From JANQKX01 sp039028695 (GTDB lineage Bacteria > Pseudomonadota > Alphaproteobacteria > Kiloniellales > Kiloniellaceae): 26,732 nt of DNA. Under the pieces are notes generated by a model, which did no database searches, was not told where the DNA came from, and saw only the letters and a program-made list of their open reading frames with translations. Position numbers and translations under genes: made by a program. Location of the stretch: contig JBCCHN010000065.1 of the NCBI GenBank assembly GCA_039028695.1, forward strand, positions 1 through 26,732, given 5' to 3'. This document shows, piece after piece, positions 9,001-16,096 of the stretch; the stretch's first letter is position 1; every line of letters starts with the position of its first letter.

Positions 9001-9195
9001 GGGGTGCTGCCTCTGGTCGTCGCCTCGGGCGCTGGCTCCAACGCTCGCCATTCCCTAGGCACCGCCGTCTTCGGGGGTATGATCGCCGCCACCTTCCTGA
9101 GCTTGATCCTGGTCCCCGTGCTCTATGTGGTGATCGAGCGCATGCGCGAGAAAGTGCAAGGACGGGATGAGGGACGCAAGGAAGAGACGGCATAA
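6058..9195 (+). CDS. RND-family efflux pump permease (HAE1/AcrB type)
   Basis: A 1045-residue inner-membrane pump subunit of the hydrophobe/amphiphile efflux-1 family, which exports drugs and other amphiphiles by proton antiport as a trimer with an adaptor and an outer-membrane channel. The N-terminus FFIQRPIFASVI is typical. The proton-relay residues are intact: Asp409-Asp410 in GLVVDDAIVVVENV (TM4), Lys938 in GLASKNAILIIEFA (TM10) and Arg970 in RLRPILMT. Two large periplasmic loops (about 35-335 and 555-870) are of normal size. The start codon is TTG at 6058 with GAGG 5 bases upstream; no in-frame ATG fits the conserved N-terminus. No adaptor gene is adjacent. A candidate adaptor lies about 16 kb away on the opposite strand. 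Confidence 0.95.
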   Translation: MFSNFFIQRPIFASVIAIVIVVAGAVSIPLLPTGEFPQIAPPTVQVSSTYTGGSADVVEGSVTTVLEEQINGVEGMVYMSSTSSNDGTSNIIVTFEEGYDLDIAAVDVQNRVSIAQAQLPDEVIRQGISVTKQSNDLTIAINLISPDGRFDDLFISNYASINIIDALKRIPGVGTITVWGERTYAMRIWLNRDKLANLGLTAGDVADAVSEQNQQVAAGSIGQPPAPKGQKFQYTVTTLGRLATVEEFENIIVRTGGDGAVVYLKDVARVELGAQLYTSSSNLNGKPTVGLGVFQLAGANSIDLADGVRAEMAKLGERFPEGLEYRIIYDTTEFVRASIKEVLYTLLEAIGLVFLVIMVFLQSGRATLIPAITIPVCLIGTFALMNVLGFSINTLTLFGLVLAVGLVVDDAIVVVENVSRHLEDGDLTPLEAARNAMGQVTGPIVATSLVLMAVFVPVAFIPGVTGELYKQFALTIACAVGISAINALTLSPALCGVFLRPAGARMKNRFSRAFDRMFEVFTAAYERAVGVMARLWYIVAVAFVALLVGTYFMFQIVPTGFIPDEDQGYLIFSLQAPEGTSIGRMEEISLKVDKILHDTPGVANVITFTGFSFISNTSAPNVASIFPVLAPWDQRTTPETSAAGILEKVQAEVAQIPDAIVIGFNPPSIRGLSATGGFEFELQDYTGGSLLELSAVTQEMVAAGNARPELSHLFSPFAADTPQYYVNLDRTKALSQGVAIGDVFEALEVYLGALYVNDFNIFGRVFQVYLQADAHARAVKEDIGKIYVRNDQGGMVPLSALATVEAQIGARTINHYNLFRSASIDGGQAPGFSSSQAIAAMEELADEILPETMGYEWTGNAYQQLKAGNVAPLVFALALLFVFLFLAAQYESWIMPFMVLLAVPLAMFGALGAQWIRGLENDIYCQIGLVMLIGLASKNAILIIEFARRRRAEGLSIEMAAMEAARVRLRPILMTAFAFIFGVLPLVVASGAGSNARHSLGTAVFGGMIAATFLSLILVPVLYVVIERMREKVQGRDEGRKEETA

Positions 9196-9251
9196 GGGGC
9201 AGGATTTAAGGCAGCCGAAATCTCCCGTGTCCTAGATTTTGAGAAGGTCCG

Positions 9252-9659
9252 GTGACAAGTAGATCCGAAAACGAGGCTGACGAAAGCGTGGTCAGAGATC
9301 TGATCGCGGCCTTTTGCAAGGCGGATCTGGAGAAAATGAGCCGCTGCCTGGCTGAGGACCTCCAGAGTTACATCACCGCTGCCGATGGCGGTGTCACCCA
9401 TTTGAATGGGCGCGCGGCCTTTATGGACAACATCCGCGCCATGGATGTGGCCTCGGTAAGGCCGGTGGTGACCATCACGCAAATTCTCACCATCCAACCG
9501 GGCCAGGTCATGGTCATGGTGGAGATCAAGGCCAAGCGCAAGGGCCGCAGCTTGCATAACTTCGCAGCCTATTTAGTGGGTCTGCAAAAGCGCGCCATTA
9601 CCTCCCTTCACATGGTGGAGGCCCTGCCAGCTTACAGTGACAGCTTCTGGAAAGACTGA
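9252..9659 (+). CDS. SnoaL-like / NTF2-fold protein
   Basis: A 135-residue cytoplasmic protein. Its pattern fits the SnoaL-like cone fold: an N-terminal helix pair (ESVVRDLIAAFCKADLEKM), then CLAEDLQSYI, a GRAAF helix, and a run of strands ending in HMVEALP. Members include small isomerases, cyclases and many proteins of unknown role, so no reaction is assigned. GTG is the chosen start, with GAAGG about 4 bases upstream; no ATG lies early in the frame. It follows the RND gene by 56 bp on the same strand and could be its distal partner. Confidence 0.65.
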   Translation: MTSRSENEADESVVRDLIAAFCKADLEKMSRCLAEDLQSYITAADGGVTHLNGRAAFMDNIRAMDVASVRPVVTITQILTIQPGQVMVMVEIKAKRKGRSLHNFAAYLVGLQKRAITSLHMVEALPAYSDSFWKD

Positions 9660-9758
9660 CCGATGGCGGATAAGAAAGCGGGACTACTCAGAACCAGTCC
9701 AGTTGTGCTCTTCATCTCTTGCCTAACCTGAGCCTCTCGCTACGTGAGGGAAGCGCCC

Positions 9759-10628
9759 ATGCCGCAGCCAAACTTCTTGCCCTGTGACGCGCCTATTGGG
9801 GCCGCCGTGACGGGGGTTGATCTTGCGCTTCCGCCTGATCCCAAAGCGCTGGATGAGCTGGAGCGGGCGTTGGAGCATTATGGCGTGCTGATCTTTCCCG
9901 ATCAGGACATCACGCCGGCGCAGCAGATCGAGTTTTCCCGGTGCTTCGGCTTTTTGGAGCCCACCACCGTTCGCGACGCCCGATTGGACGATGCGCCCGA
10001 GATTTTGGTGGTCGGCAACACGGGCGACCAACCGGTCACTTTTTCCCCCGCGGCGGAAGGCGGCGAGTTGGAATGGCACAGCGACCATATCCACCGCCCG
10101 ATTCCCTCCCGGGCGTCGTTGCTTTATGCCCTTTCGGTGCCGGATCGGGGCGGGGATACGCTTTTTGCCTGCATGTACAGCGCCTACGCGGCATTGCCGG
10201 CCGACGAACAAGCCAGGTGTGACGGCTTGAGGGTGATCAACTCGGATGCAGGGGTGCGGGCTTGGCTGGCCCGGCAGGAATTGGCCGGCAGTGACGCAAG
10301 TCGCTATGACGAACCGGATCTAGAGGTCGTTCATCCCCTGGTGCGTCGGCACCCCCTTACCGGACGAAAGGCCCTATCCTTCGGCAACCAAGTCAGCACC
10401 GGGATTGTCGGTTGGGAACGACCGGCCGCAGCCCGTTTCATCCAAAAGCTGACGGCTCACGCCTGCGCTGAACGCTTTCAATACCGTCATCGATGGCGTA
10501 AGGGAGATGCCGTGTTATGGGACAACCGGCGGGTCTTGCATGCGGGTACGGCTTATGACCTGAACGGCAGCCCGCGCCTTATGCACCGAACAACGATCAG
10601 AGAAACCGAGGCCTTGGACGAGACATGA
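9759..10628 (+). CDS. TauD/TfdA-family Fe(II)/2-oxoglutarate dioxygenase
   Basis: A 289-residue non-haem iron oxygenase expected to hydroxylate, and often thereby cleave, an organic substrate using 2-oxoglutarate and O2. The metal triad is visible: His107 and Asp109 in EWHSDHIH, and His261 in LWDNRRVLHAGT. Arg277 in LMHRTT is the likely 2-oxoglutarate anchor. The start at ATG 9759 is chosen because GAGGG lies 8 bases upstream; an upstream GTG at 9744 would add five residues without a good site. Its TGA overlaps the ATG of the next gene (ATGA at 10625-10628), indicating translational coupling with the DmdA/GcvT-like gene. The family covers taurine, 2,4-D and carnitine-pathway enzymes; the substrate here is not readable. 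Confidence 0.9.
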   Translation: MPQPNFLPCDAPIGAAVTGVDLALPPDPKALDELERALEHYGVLIFPDQDITPAQQIEFSRCFGFLEPTTVRDARLDDAPEILVVGNTGDQPVTFSPAAEGGELEWHSDHIHRPIPSRASLLYALSVPDRGGDTLFACMYSAYAALPADEQARCDGLRVINSDAGVRAWLARQELAGSDASRYDEPDLEVVHPLVRRHPLTGRKALSFGNQVSTGIVGWERPAAARFIQKLTAHACAERFQYRHRWRKGDAVLWDNRRVLHAGTAYDLNGSPRLMHRTTIRETEALDET

Positions 10629-11765
10629 AAGCTCATGGACTGAACCCGCGTATTCGCAAGTCGCCCTTTTTCGAGGCGACCATAGCATCCGGTGCCAACG
10701 AATTTCATCCTTATAATGGCATGTGGATGCCGGTTGGTTATGACACACCGGTCAACGAATATTGGAATACGATCGAGCGCGCCGGCCTGTGGGACGTGGC
10801 GGTTCAACGGGTGATCGAAATTTCCGGGTCGGATGCTGTGGCCTTTATGGAGCTTTTGACACCGCGCCCGATCGCCAAGATGGCCGTTGGGCAGTGCCGC
10901 TACATCTTTCTCTGCAATCAAGATGGTGGGCTTTTGAACGATCCGGTGATGCTGCGTATTGCCGCGGATCGCTTTTGGATCTGCTGTGCCGATGGCGATG
11001 TTTACATGTGGGCCAAGGGGGTGGCGGTTTTTGCCGGCATGGATGTGGCGATTGAAACACCGCCAGTATATCCCCTGCAGATCCAAGGGCCGACCTCGCC
11101 AAAGGTGGTTTCCGCCCTGTTTGGCGAAGATGTTCTAGACCTGGGCTATTATCGCTGGATGTGGGTGACGCTAGACGGTCGCCAATTCGTTTTGTCGCGG
11201 ACCGGCTACAGCTCGGAGGTCGGCTTCGAGCTTTTTCTGATTGGCGATCACGGGGGTAAAGAGCTTTGGAACCATATCCTGTCGGTGGGGGCGCCCTTTG
11301 GCTTGAGCCCCGGGCTCGCCCAACCGGATCCGGCGCATCGAAGGGGGCGTGCTGGACTATGGTAGCGACCTGACCACGGCTGAGAACCCTTTTGAAGTGG
11401 GCCTGGGTCCTCGGGTTTCTTTCGATAAAGGAGACTTCATCGGCCGGCAGGCCCTGCTGAAGATCGCGGAAGAGGGACCGCGCCGCACCCAACGGGGCGC
11501 ATTTTTGGATGGTTTGCCTTTGCAGAAAAACAACGAGCACCGTTGGCCGGTCCTCAAAGGCGGGATCAATGTCGGCGTGGTGACATCGGCCGTACATTCC
11601 CCACGGCTTGATCGCAATATTGCCTTTGCCTTGATCGAAACGGTTCATGCCCATGCCGCCGGCGATTTTCACGTTGAAACGGCCGAGGGATTAAGGGGTT
11701 TGGAATTCACCAGCATGCCCTTTATCGATCCGGAAAAGAAAATTCCCCGGGCCTCGTTACGGTAG
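10625..11765 (+). pseudogene. DmdA/GcvT-like aminomethyltransferase, one-base frameshift
   Basis: Two adjoining frames together make one 379-residue protein of the GcvT fold, like the tetrahydrofolate-dependent demethylases of the DmdA group. Frame 1 (from ATG 10625) runs to Gly230 and then goes out of register, ending at TAG 11363-11365. The family sequence continues in the next frame from about 11316 (SPNRIRRIEGG, then NPFEVGLG) to TAG at 11763-11765. An extra C near 11315, in the CCCCGGGCTCG run, explains the break. Conserved family stretches are ERAGLWDVAVQR, GGLLNDPVMLR, YPLQIQGPTSPKV and RTGYSSEVGFEL. Both halves stay well preserved, so the lesion is recent or a sequencing error. DMSP demethylation is only one possibility; other DmdA-like proteins act on unknown methylated substrates. 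Confidence 0.85.
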
Positions 11766-11826
11766 AGCCTCGTTTCGATAGAACGCCGTTGCGCGAGCGT
11801 GCGGTCTAAATAAGTGGGAGGCAACG

Positions 11827-12246
11827 ATGCCCAAAGGCTATGAAATTGAATCGGTCTGGAAATCTCGGGGCAGAGGCTTTCAGATGGCGGCTATCCAGCC
11901 CGACGGTGTAGCGGTCCACCTGACTGGCCAGGTGGCCTGGGATAGCGACGAAAACATCGTGGGCAAGGGGGACATCACGGCCCAGACCCGCCAGTGTTTT
12001 GAGAACATCCGGGCCTTGCTGCGGGCCGCAGGCGGCGAGCTATCGGACATCGTCTCAATCACGACTTACTTCACCGAGCGATCCCAATTGAGTGCCATTC
12101 AAGCCGTGCGTTTGGAATATTTGGCGGGAGCACGTGCACCGGTCTCCACCTCCGTAATGGTGGCCGGCTTGGGGCATCCCGACTTTCTGGTTGAGTTGAC
12201 GCCGATTGCCGTGATCCCAAAAAATCGCTTCGTCAAACCGGGTTAG
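11827..12246 (+). CDS. Rid family protein (YjgF/YER057c/UK114), non-canonical active site
   Basis: A 139-residue protein of the Rid superfamily (trimeric chorismate-mutase-like fold). RidA members hydrolyse reactive enamine/imine intermediates. The family pattern is visible: VHLTGQVAWDSD (about 30-41), TRQCFENIRALLRAAGGELSDIV (54-76) and the C-terminal PVSTSVMVAGLGHPDFLVELTPIAVIP (105-131). Aligned by eye with E. coli RidA, the catalytic Arg (R105, in PARS) corresponds to Ser107 here (PVST), so classic imine deaminase activity is doubtful and another Rid subgroup is likely. GGGAGG lies 6 bases before the ATG. The stop overlaps the stop of the convergent amidase gene. Confidence 0.88.
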   Translation: MPKGYEIESVWKSRGRGFQMAAIQPDGVAVHLTGQVAWDSDENIVGKGDITAQTRQCFENIRALLRAAGGELSDIVSITTYFTERSQLSAIQAVRLEYLAGARAPVSTSVMVAGLGHPDFLVELTPIAVIPKNRFVKPG

Positions 12247-13685
12247 AGATTGCCGGCCCAGAGGGGCGGGTGATTGTCGCGCCATCCGGTTTTGGCCTCA
12301 ATTTGGTGCGCCAAGGCCAAGAGGAGGTGATCATCACCTTTGGCGGCGGCGATTTGAACCGCCAACGGCAGACCCGCTTTTGAGGTTTCGACCGGCAGGG
12401 AGGCGGCGGGCTGGCCGGTGATGTTAAAGGGAATGGAAAAGGGCGCAAAGCCGTAGCCTTTCGCGGCCCAGGTCCAATAGTCGAAGTCGAGCGAGCGGGC
12501 ATCTATACTGCCCAGCGGGACCGGGTCGGACCCCAGGGCCGGGGTGATGAGCAGGTCGAAAGGCTCTTGCGCACGGTCTAGGGCGACCGCGTTGGCATGC
12601 AGGGCGCGCTGGGCATCGTAGAGCTCCTGACCCGTGCAGTTGGCCGCGCGGGTAAGGGCGTGGCGGGTAAAGGCTTCCAACTCTTCGGGGCGCGGTGCGC
12701 AGCCAAGCGCGCGTGTTTGGGCGCGCATTTCCGTTGCGATGTCAAAGATCCACAAGAGCTCGTACCAATCCCCATCAGGTACGATCTTGGGAAGGGTGAG
12801 GCTTTGAACCCGATGGCCCAGGCCCTCGAGCAAGCGCGCGAGACGCTCTGCCGCAGCGGCCATCTCGTCGTCGACGGCACCGGCGCCCGGCGGCTCCAAG
12901 GCGAGGCCAATTGCCAGGGACGAAGGCGGTTGGTCGAGCGCGGTCAAGTAGGACGGCACGCGGGGGCGAACCGGATAGCGTTGGCCCGGCTCGGGTCCGC
13001 AGCCGGCGTCGAGGGCGGCGGCGCTGTCCCGGACCGAGCGGCTGAGCACGTGGTCGGAGTTGAGGCCAAGCGCTATGTGCTCGAGCGCCGGGCCGTTGGG
13101 CATCAAACCGGCACTGGGCTTTAAGCCGAAAACGCCGCAACAGGCCGCGGGTATTCGGATCGACCCGCCAAGGTCTGTGCCATGGGCAAAGGGCACCAGG
13201 CCCGCGGCAACGGCCGAGCCGGCCCCGCCCGACGAACCGCCGACGGTGCGGTCGATGTTCCACGGATTGAGGGTGGCGCCTCGGAAGGTGGGTTCGGTGA
13301 CGAAATCCTCGGCAAACTCGGGTGTATTGGCCTTGCCCAGGATGATCAAGCCCGCGTCCCGCCAGCGGCGAACCAGGGTGCTGTCCTCTGACGGCTTGGC
13401 GTCGGCAAAAAAGGCGCAGCTATAGGTCGTTGGCATATGGGCCGTTGTCTGGTTTACGTCCTTGAGCAGGAAGGGCGCTCCGTGCAGCGATGAGGCCCCG
13501 TCGCCGTCTGGGCCGGCCTTCATCGCCCGGTCCCGATCGTCCATGATCATGGCGTTCAGCTTGGGGTTCAGCGCGTCGATGACATGGAGCGCCACTTCGG
13601 CCACCTCCTGCCAGGAGGCCCGTCCCGCGCGAATCTCGGTGGCGATATCAATGGCATCCAGGCGGGCGTAGGTTTCAGGTGTCAT
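12243..13685 (-). CDS. Amidase signature family hydrolase
   Basis: A 480-residue amidase expected to hydrolyse a carboxamide, releasing ammonia or an amine. The Ser-cisSer-Lys triad is complete: Lys75 in FLLKDVN, Ser151/152 in VGGSSGGAGS, and nucleophile Ser175 in GTDLGGSIRIPA. Length is normal for stand-alone amidases. The downstream context does not suggest GatA (no gatB/gatC), and the C-terminal half diverges from GatA. The ATG at 13685 has only a weak GGGGAT site. The gene ends convergently on the Rid gene with overlapping stop codons, so the two are not co-transcribed. Confidence 0.9.
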   Translation of the reverse strand: MTPETYARLDAIDIATEIRAGRASWQEVAEVALHVIDALNPKLNAMIMDDRDRAMKAGPDGDGASSLHGAPFLLKDVNQTTAHMPTTYSCAFFADAKPSEDSTLVRRWRDAGLIILGKANTPEFAEDFVTEPTFRGATLNPWNIDRTVGGSSGGAGSAVAAGLVPFAHGTDLGGSIRIPAACCGVFGLKPSAGLMPNGPALEHIALGLNSDHVLSRSVRDSAAALDAGCGPEPGQRYPVRPRVPSYLTALDQPPSSLAIGLALEPPGAGAVDDEMAAAAERLARLLEGLGHRVQSLTLPKIVPDGDWYELLWIFDIATEMRAQTRALGCAPRPEELEAFTRHALTRAANCTGQELYDAQRALHANAVALDRAQEPFDLLITPALGSDPVPLGSIDARSLDFDYWTWAAKGYGFAPFSIPFNITGQPAASLPVETSKAGLPLAVQIAAAKGDDHLLLALAHQIEAKTGWRDNHPPLWAGNL

Positions 13686-13781
13686 GGTTTCGGTTTATCC
13701 CCATCGGCTGATTGAAAACTCACCAAGGACATCATGGACAGAAGCTGTTATCCTGCAAGGGCAATTGACCGGGAGGCATCC

Positions 13782-13872
13782 ATGGAACTGACGAAAGCTG
13801 AAATCCAAGTTCTGGCGCCTAACCGAGGCAGGCCTGCCCTTTGATGTCCCGTCGTTTTCCCTATTCCAGTAA
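13782..13872 (+). other. Possible remnant of a very short gene
   Basis: An ATG with a good GGGAGG site opens MELTKAEIQV and soon stops. Skipping one base near 13812 allows WRLTEAGLPFDVPSFSLFQ and a stop at 13870-13872, giving a coherent ~29-residue peptide that runs into the end of the winged-helix gene. This could be a decayed small gene or chance. I do not recognise the peptide. Confidence 0.2.
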
Positions 13873-14142
13873 CAGCTGCAGGGTCGTGCGATATTTTTCA
13901 AAAGCCTCGGTGCCACTCTCTGAGAGCTGATAGAGCGTGTGGGGACGGCCAGCGGTCACCATTCGGCTGTGAAGGTAGCCGGCAGCGCTGAGCTTTCTTA
14001 GGTGGGCATCCAAGTTGCCATCGGTGAGGCCTAGTTGGGATTTCAATTCGGAAAAGCTTTGAGGTTCGCGCCACAACAAGACAGCCAAACGGGTGCGCAC
14101 GGGTTGGTGAAAGAGAGGATTTAATCTAGAAAGAGGGGACAC
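13861..14142 (-). CDS. Winged-helix transcriptional regulator (MarR/HTH_34-like)
   Basis: A 93-residue DNA-binding protein consisting of one winged-helix domain. The order is LNPLFHQPVRTRLAVLL, then the helix-turn-helix SFSELKSQLGLTDGNLDAHLRKLSAAGYL, then the wing (GRPHTLYQLSESG) and a C-terminal dimerisation helix. This is the pattern of small regulators such as the winged-helix DNA-binding (PF13601-like) family. The start is GTG with GAAGGG 8 bases upstream. Only 3 bp separate it from the stop of the DUF1835 gene, so it is the second gene of that operon. It probably represses its own promoter through the palindromes at 15191-15226. Confidence 0.85.
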   Translation of the reverse strand: MSPLSRLNPLFHQPVRTRLAVLLWREPQSFSELKSQLGLTDGNLDAHLRKLSAAGYLHSRMVTAGRPHTLYQLSESGTEAFEKYRTTLQLLLE

Positions 14143-14145
14143 CTC

Positions 14146-15159
14146 TTACACCCTTCTCAAATGAAGGTGCCCTTGGTCGGCATGCCAGGTCCACAAGGGC
14201 ATTCCGCTTTTTAGATGCACACCCCCCAACCAGTTGTCTCGCTGCATCAAATCAAAGGCGGACCGCTTCCCGGCCAAGATGCTTTGGCCCTTATCGGTCA
14301 GATAGATGACCTGCTCCCGAAAGGCCTCGCAGCCCCGCTGCTCCAGGGGCGGATAGAAAAAGGGTGTCCCGTCGGCGCAGGTCAGCAGAGGCTCTTCACC
14401 CGCGCAGAGCGCCGCGATGTGGTGGTAGCTGCGCCAATCTCCAATGAAAAGCGCATCCTCAAAATCCATGTTCGCCATGAAAATGTCCACCGGGTCCGAA
14501 TGACCGGCGGCAACCAAGTTTAAGATCTGGCTTTCCGTTCGGGTCAATCCAGTCGTTGTCTCGGGAAAGTCTTCCAGATGGCGGACGAGGGCGGCTTTCA
14601 AGAAGGGCAGGGGGGAAAGATCCTCCATAAGAAGGCCTTCCAAAATACGAGGGTTTGGAGATCGGAAGGCTGCCCAAGCTCGCCGGGCCAGGGCCGTTTG
14701 GAGCGAGGTGACCGGGTGTCGGTGATCCCACAAGCTTGCCAATTGATAGGCGTCTAGTTGACCCAAACCACGAAAAGGAGAGATGCCCTTAAATTTATTG
14801 ATGCAAATCATGTCCAAGGACGTTTCTTCAAGGGGTGCTTCTGCAAACCAATCCAGGATCTGCAGGATTTGAAGCTGATCCAACAGGTCGTGTTCGAACC
14901 AAAGCACCACTCTTTGGTACTTTCCAGCAGCCCGCAGATGGTCATTGCGCAAACGAAAGTCCCGCCGGGCTTGGGCCGAATCCAGGCCAGGACCGGCCAG
15001 ATAGTCGGCGCGAAGGTCGCTCACCTCGTTCAGATCCGATCCGGCGGGGAAAGGCCCATGGTGCATGGGGTCCCGCCACGGCAGAACGTCGCCAGCAAGG
15101 GCGCTTTCCTTCAGGAGATTTGCCGCCCCATCCCCATTGGTGATGTGAAGATCGGCCAC
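14146..15159 (-). CDS. DUF1835 domain-containing protein
   Basis: A 337-residue cytoplasmic protein of the DUF1835 family, whose biochemical role is not established. Family features are the N-terminal LHITNGD (residues 4-10), WRDPMHHGPFP (28-38), VVLWFEHDLLDQLQIL, and the C-terminal LTDKGQSILAG followed by WLGGVHL. The start is GTG, with GGAAAGGG 7 bases upstream, and follows a well-formed promoter. The gene is transcribed first, with the winged-helix regulator 3 bp behind it, so regulator and DUF1835 protein are made together. Confidence 0.85.
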   Translation of the reverse strand: MADLHITNGDGAANLLKESALAGDVLPWRDPMHHGPFPAGSDLNEVSDLRADYLAGPGLDSAQARRDFRLRNDHLRAAGKYQRVVLWFEHDLLDQLQILQILDWFAEAPLEETSLDMICINKFKGISPFRGLGQLDAYQLASLWDHRHPVTSLQTALARRAWAAFRSPNPRILEGLLMEDLSPLPFLKAALVRHLEDFPETTTGLTRTESQILNLVAAGHSDPVDIFMANMDFEDALFIGDWRSYHHIAALCAGEEPLLTCADGTPFFYPPLEQRGCEAFREQVIYLTDKGQSILAGKRSAFDLMQRDNWLGGVHLKSGMPLWTWHADQGHLHLRRV

Positions 15160-15190
15160 CGTGGTACCCTTTCCAGGTCATTTTCGGTTT

Positions 15191-15233
15191 TACTCTGTTT
15201 TGCAGAGTACAATTCTATAAAATAGAGTGTCAA
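15191..15233 (-). promoter_or_regulatory. Promoter with two palindromes for the DUF1835-regulator operon
   Basis: On the minus strand TTGACA (15233-15228) is followed after 18 bases by TACTCT (15209-15204), a plausible sigma-70 promoter about 45 bases before the GTG start. Two inverted repeats sit on it. TCTAT-AAA-ATAGA (15214-15226) lies in the spacer, and TACTCTG-N5-CAGAGTA (15191-15209) covers the -10. This is what an autorepressor operator would look like; the winged-helix gene in the operon is the natural candidate. Confidence 0.6.
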
Positions 15234-15343
15234 TCGAAGGCAGCCAATTTTGAAACCAGGAAAGAGCAAAGCCTATTCCGTTCGGCAGGAAAGAAGGGAT
15301 GTGGGCAATGCCGGTCCGAACTCATCGGATTCGGGCGTCTGCC

Positions 15344-15967
15344 TTATCGTATGTTCTCGGCGGTCTCTGCCTCACGCCCATCCAAACCACCGAGGGAAAG
15401 GGCTAGATCGCGTGCCGTTTCGCGGATCTCCGTCTGCAAAGCTGGGTCCTCAATGGTACGGGCAAGCACCATGCCGCCGACACAAAGGGTGGTTATGGCA
15501 AGTGCAGTTCCGCGTGGGTTGTTTTCTTGCGCTTTGCTACCCGACTGGAAAATGCCGATCATCCCCTCGAGCAGCTTTTGATAAGCCTTGCGGACAGCCG
15601 GCCCGGAGCGGGCTACGTCCGATGGCAGGGCGATCATGGGGCATTGGTGATCCAGACTGCTTAGGTGTTGCTCAGAGAGATAGGCGGTGAGGATCTGCCG
15701 GGCCAAGTGTTCCTCGGGTGAGCCCACTTGAGGGTCGTTGCCCAGCCAGGCCTCGGGCGGGTTGCAACGGCTGTAACAGGCTACGGCCTCGCTAAAGAGT
15801 TCGTCCTTGGTGGCGAAGTGGTGATAAAAGCCGCCTCGGGTCAGGCCCGCCTCGGCCATGATCTGATCGATGGACACGCCCTCAAAGCCGTGCCGGTTAA
15901 AGAGGCGCCGGGCCGCATCGATAATGCGCAGACGAGTCTTTTCTTTATGATCGGGGCGATAGGGCAT
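15344..15967 (-). CDS. TetR/AcrR-family transcriptional regulator
   Basis: A 207-residue repressor. The N-terminal TetR helix-turn-helix is clear at about residues 12-58: LRIIDAARRLFNRHGFEGVSID, then AEAGLTRGGFYHHFATKDELF. The C-terminal ligand-binding domain is all-helical and its effector cannot be read. The frame is open further upstream to 16156, but ATG 15967 is chosen because GGAGAAG precedes it and the TetR domain starts right after. The gene is divergent from a glutathione S-transferase gene, and a perfect 24-bp palindrome lies between them. It probably represses both genes and responds to an electrophile or other toxic compound. Confidence 0.92.
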   Translation of the reverse strand: MPYRPDHKEKTRLRIIDAARRLFNRHGFEGVSIDQIMAEAGLTRGGFYHHFATKDELFSEAVACYSRCNPPEAWLGNDPQVGSPEEHLARQILTAYLSEQHLSSLDHQCPMIALPSDVARSGPAVRKAYQKLLEGMIGIFQSGSKAQENNPRGTALAITTLCVGGMVLARTIEDPALQTEIRETARDLALSLGGLDGREAETAENIR

Positions 15968-16021
15968 GGTCACGCTTCTCCAAGGGTCCCAGCGGATGGC
16001 TTTCCAACTATAACCTCTTTG

Positions 16022-16045
16022 AAAATATGTTCTTGAACATATTTT
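16022..16045. promoter_or_regulatory. Perfect 24-bp operator-like palindrome between tetR and GST genes
   Basis: AAAATATGTTC (16022-16032) and its exact reverse complement GAACATATTTT (16035-16045) are separated by TT. This length and symmetry are typical of TetR-family operators. It lies 54 bp before the TetR start and 51 bp before the GST start, so one site could control both directions. TATAGT at 16012-16007 on the minus strand is a possible -10 for the regulator gene. Confidence 0.8.
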
Positions 16046-16096
16046 GCCGCCTGACAAATTGGACCAGCACTCAAACCGACCGTTTGGAGATCCGCC

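Noticed and set aside
6967..9051. 694-codon open frame on the minus strand inside the RND pump gene
   Set aside because: It is antisense to a full-length, well-conserved pump. Its His/Gln/Gly/Arg-rich composition is what reverse-strand reading of GC-rich coding DNA gives, and no domain is recognisable.
9663..9731. 22-codon frame between the SnoaL-like and dioxygenase genes
   Set aside because: It has no good ribosome site and no recognisable peptide. It is too short to support from sequence alone.
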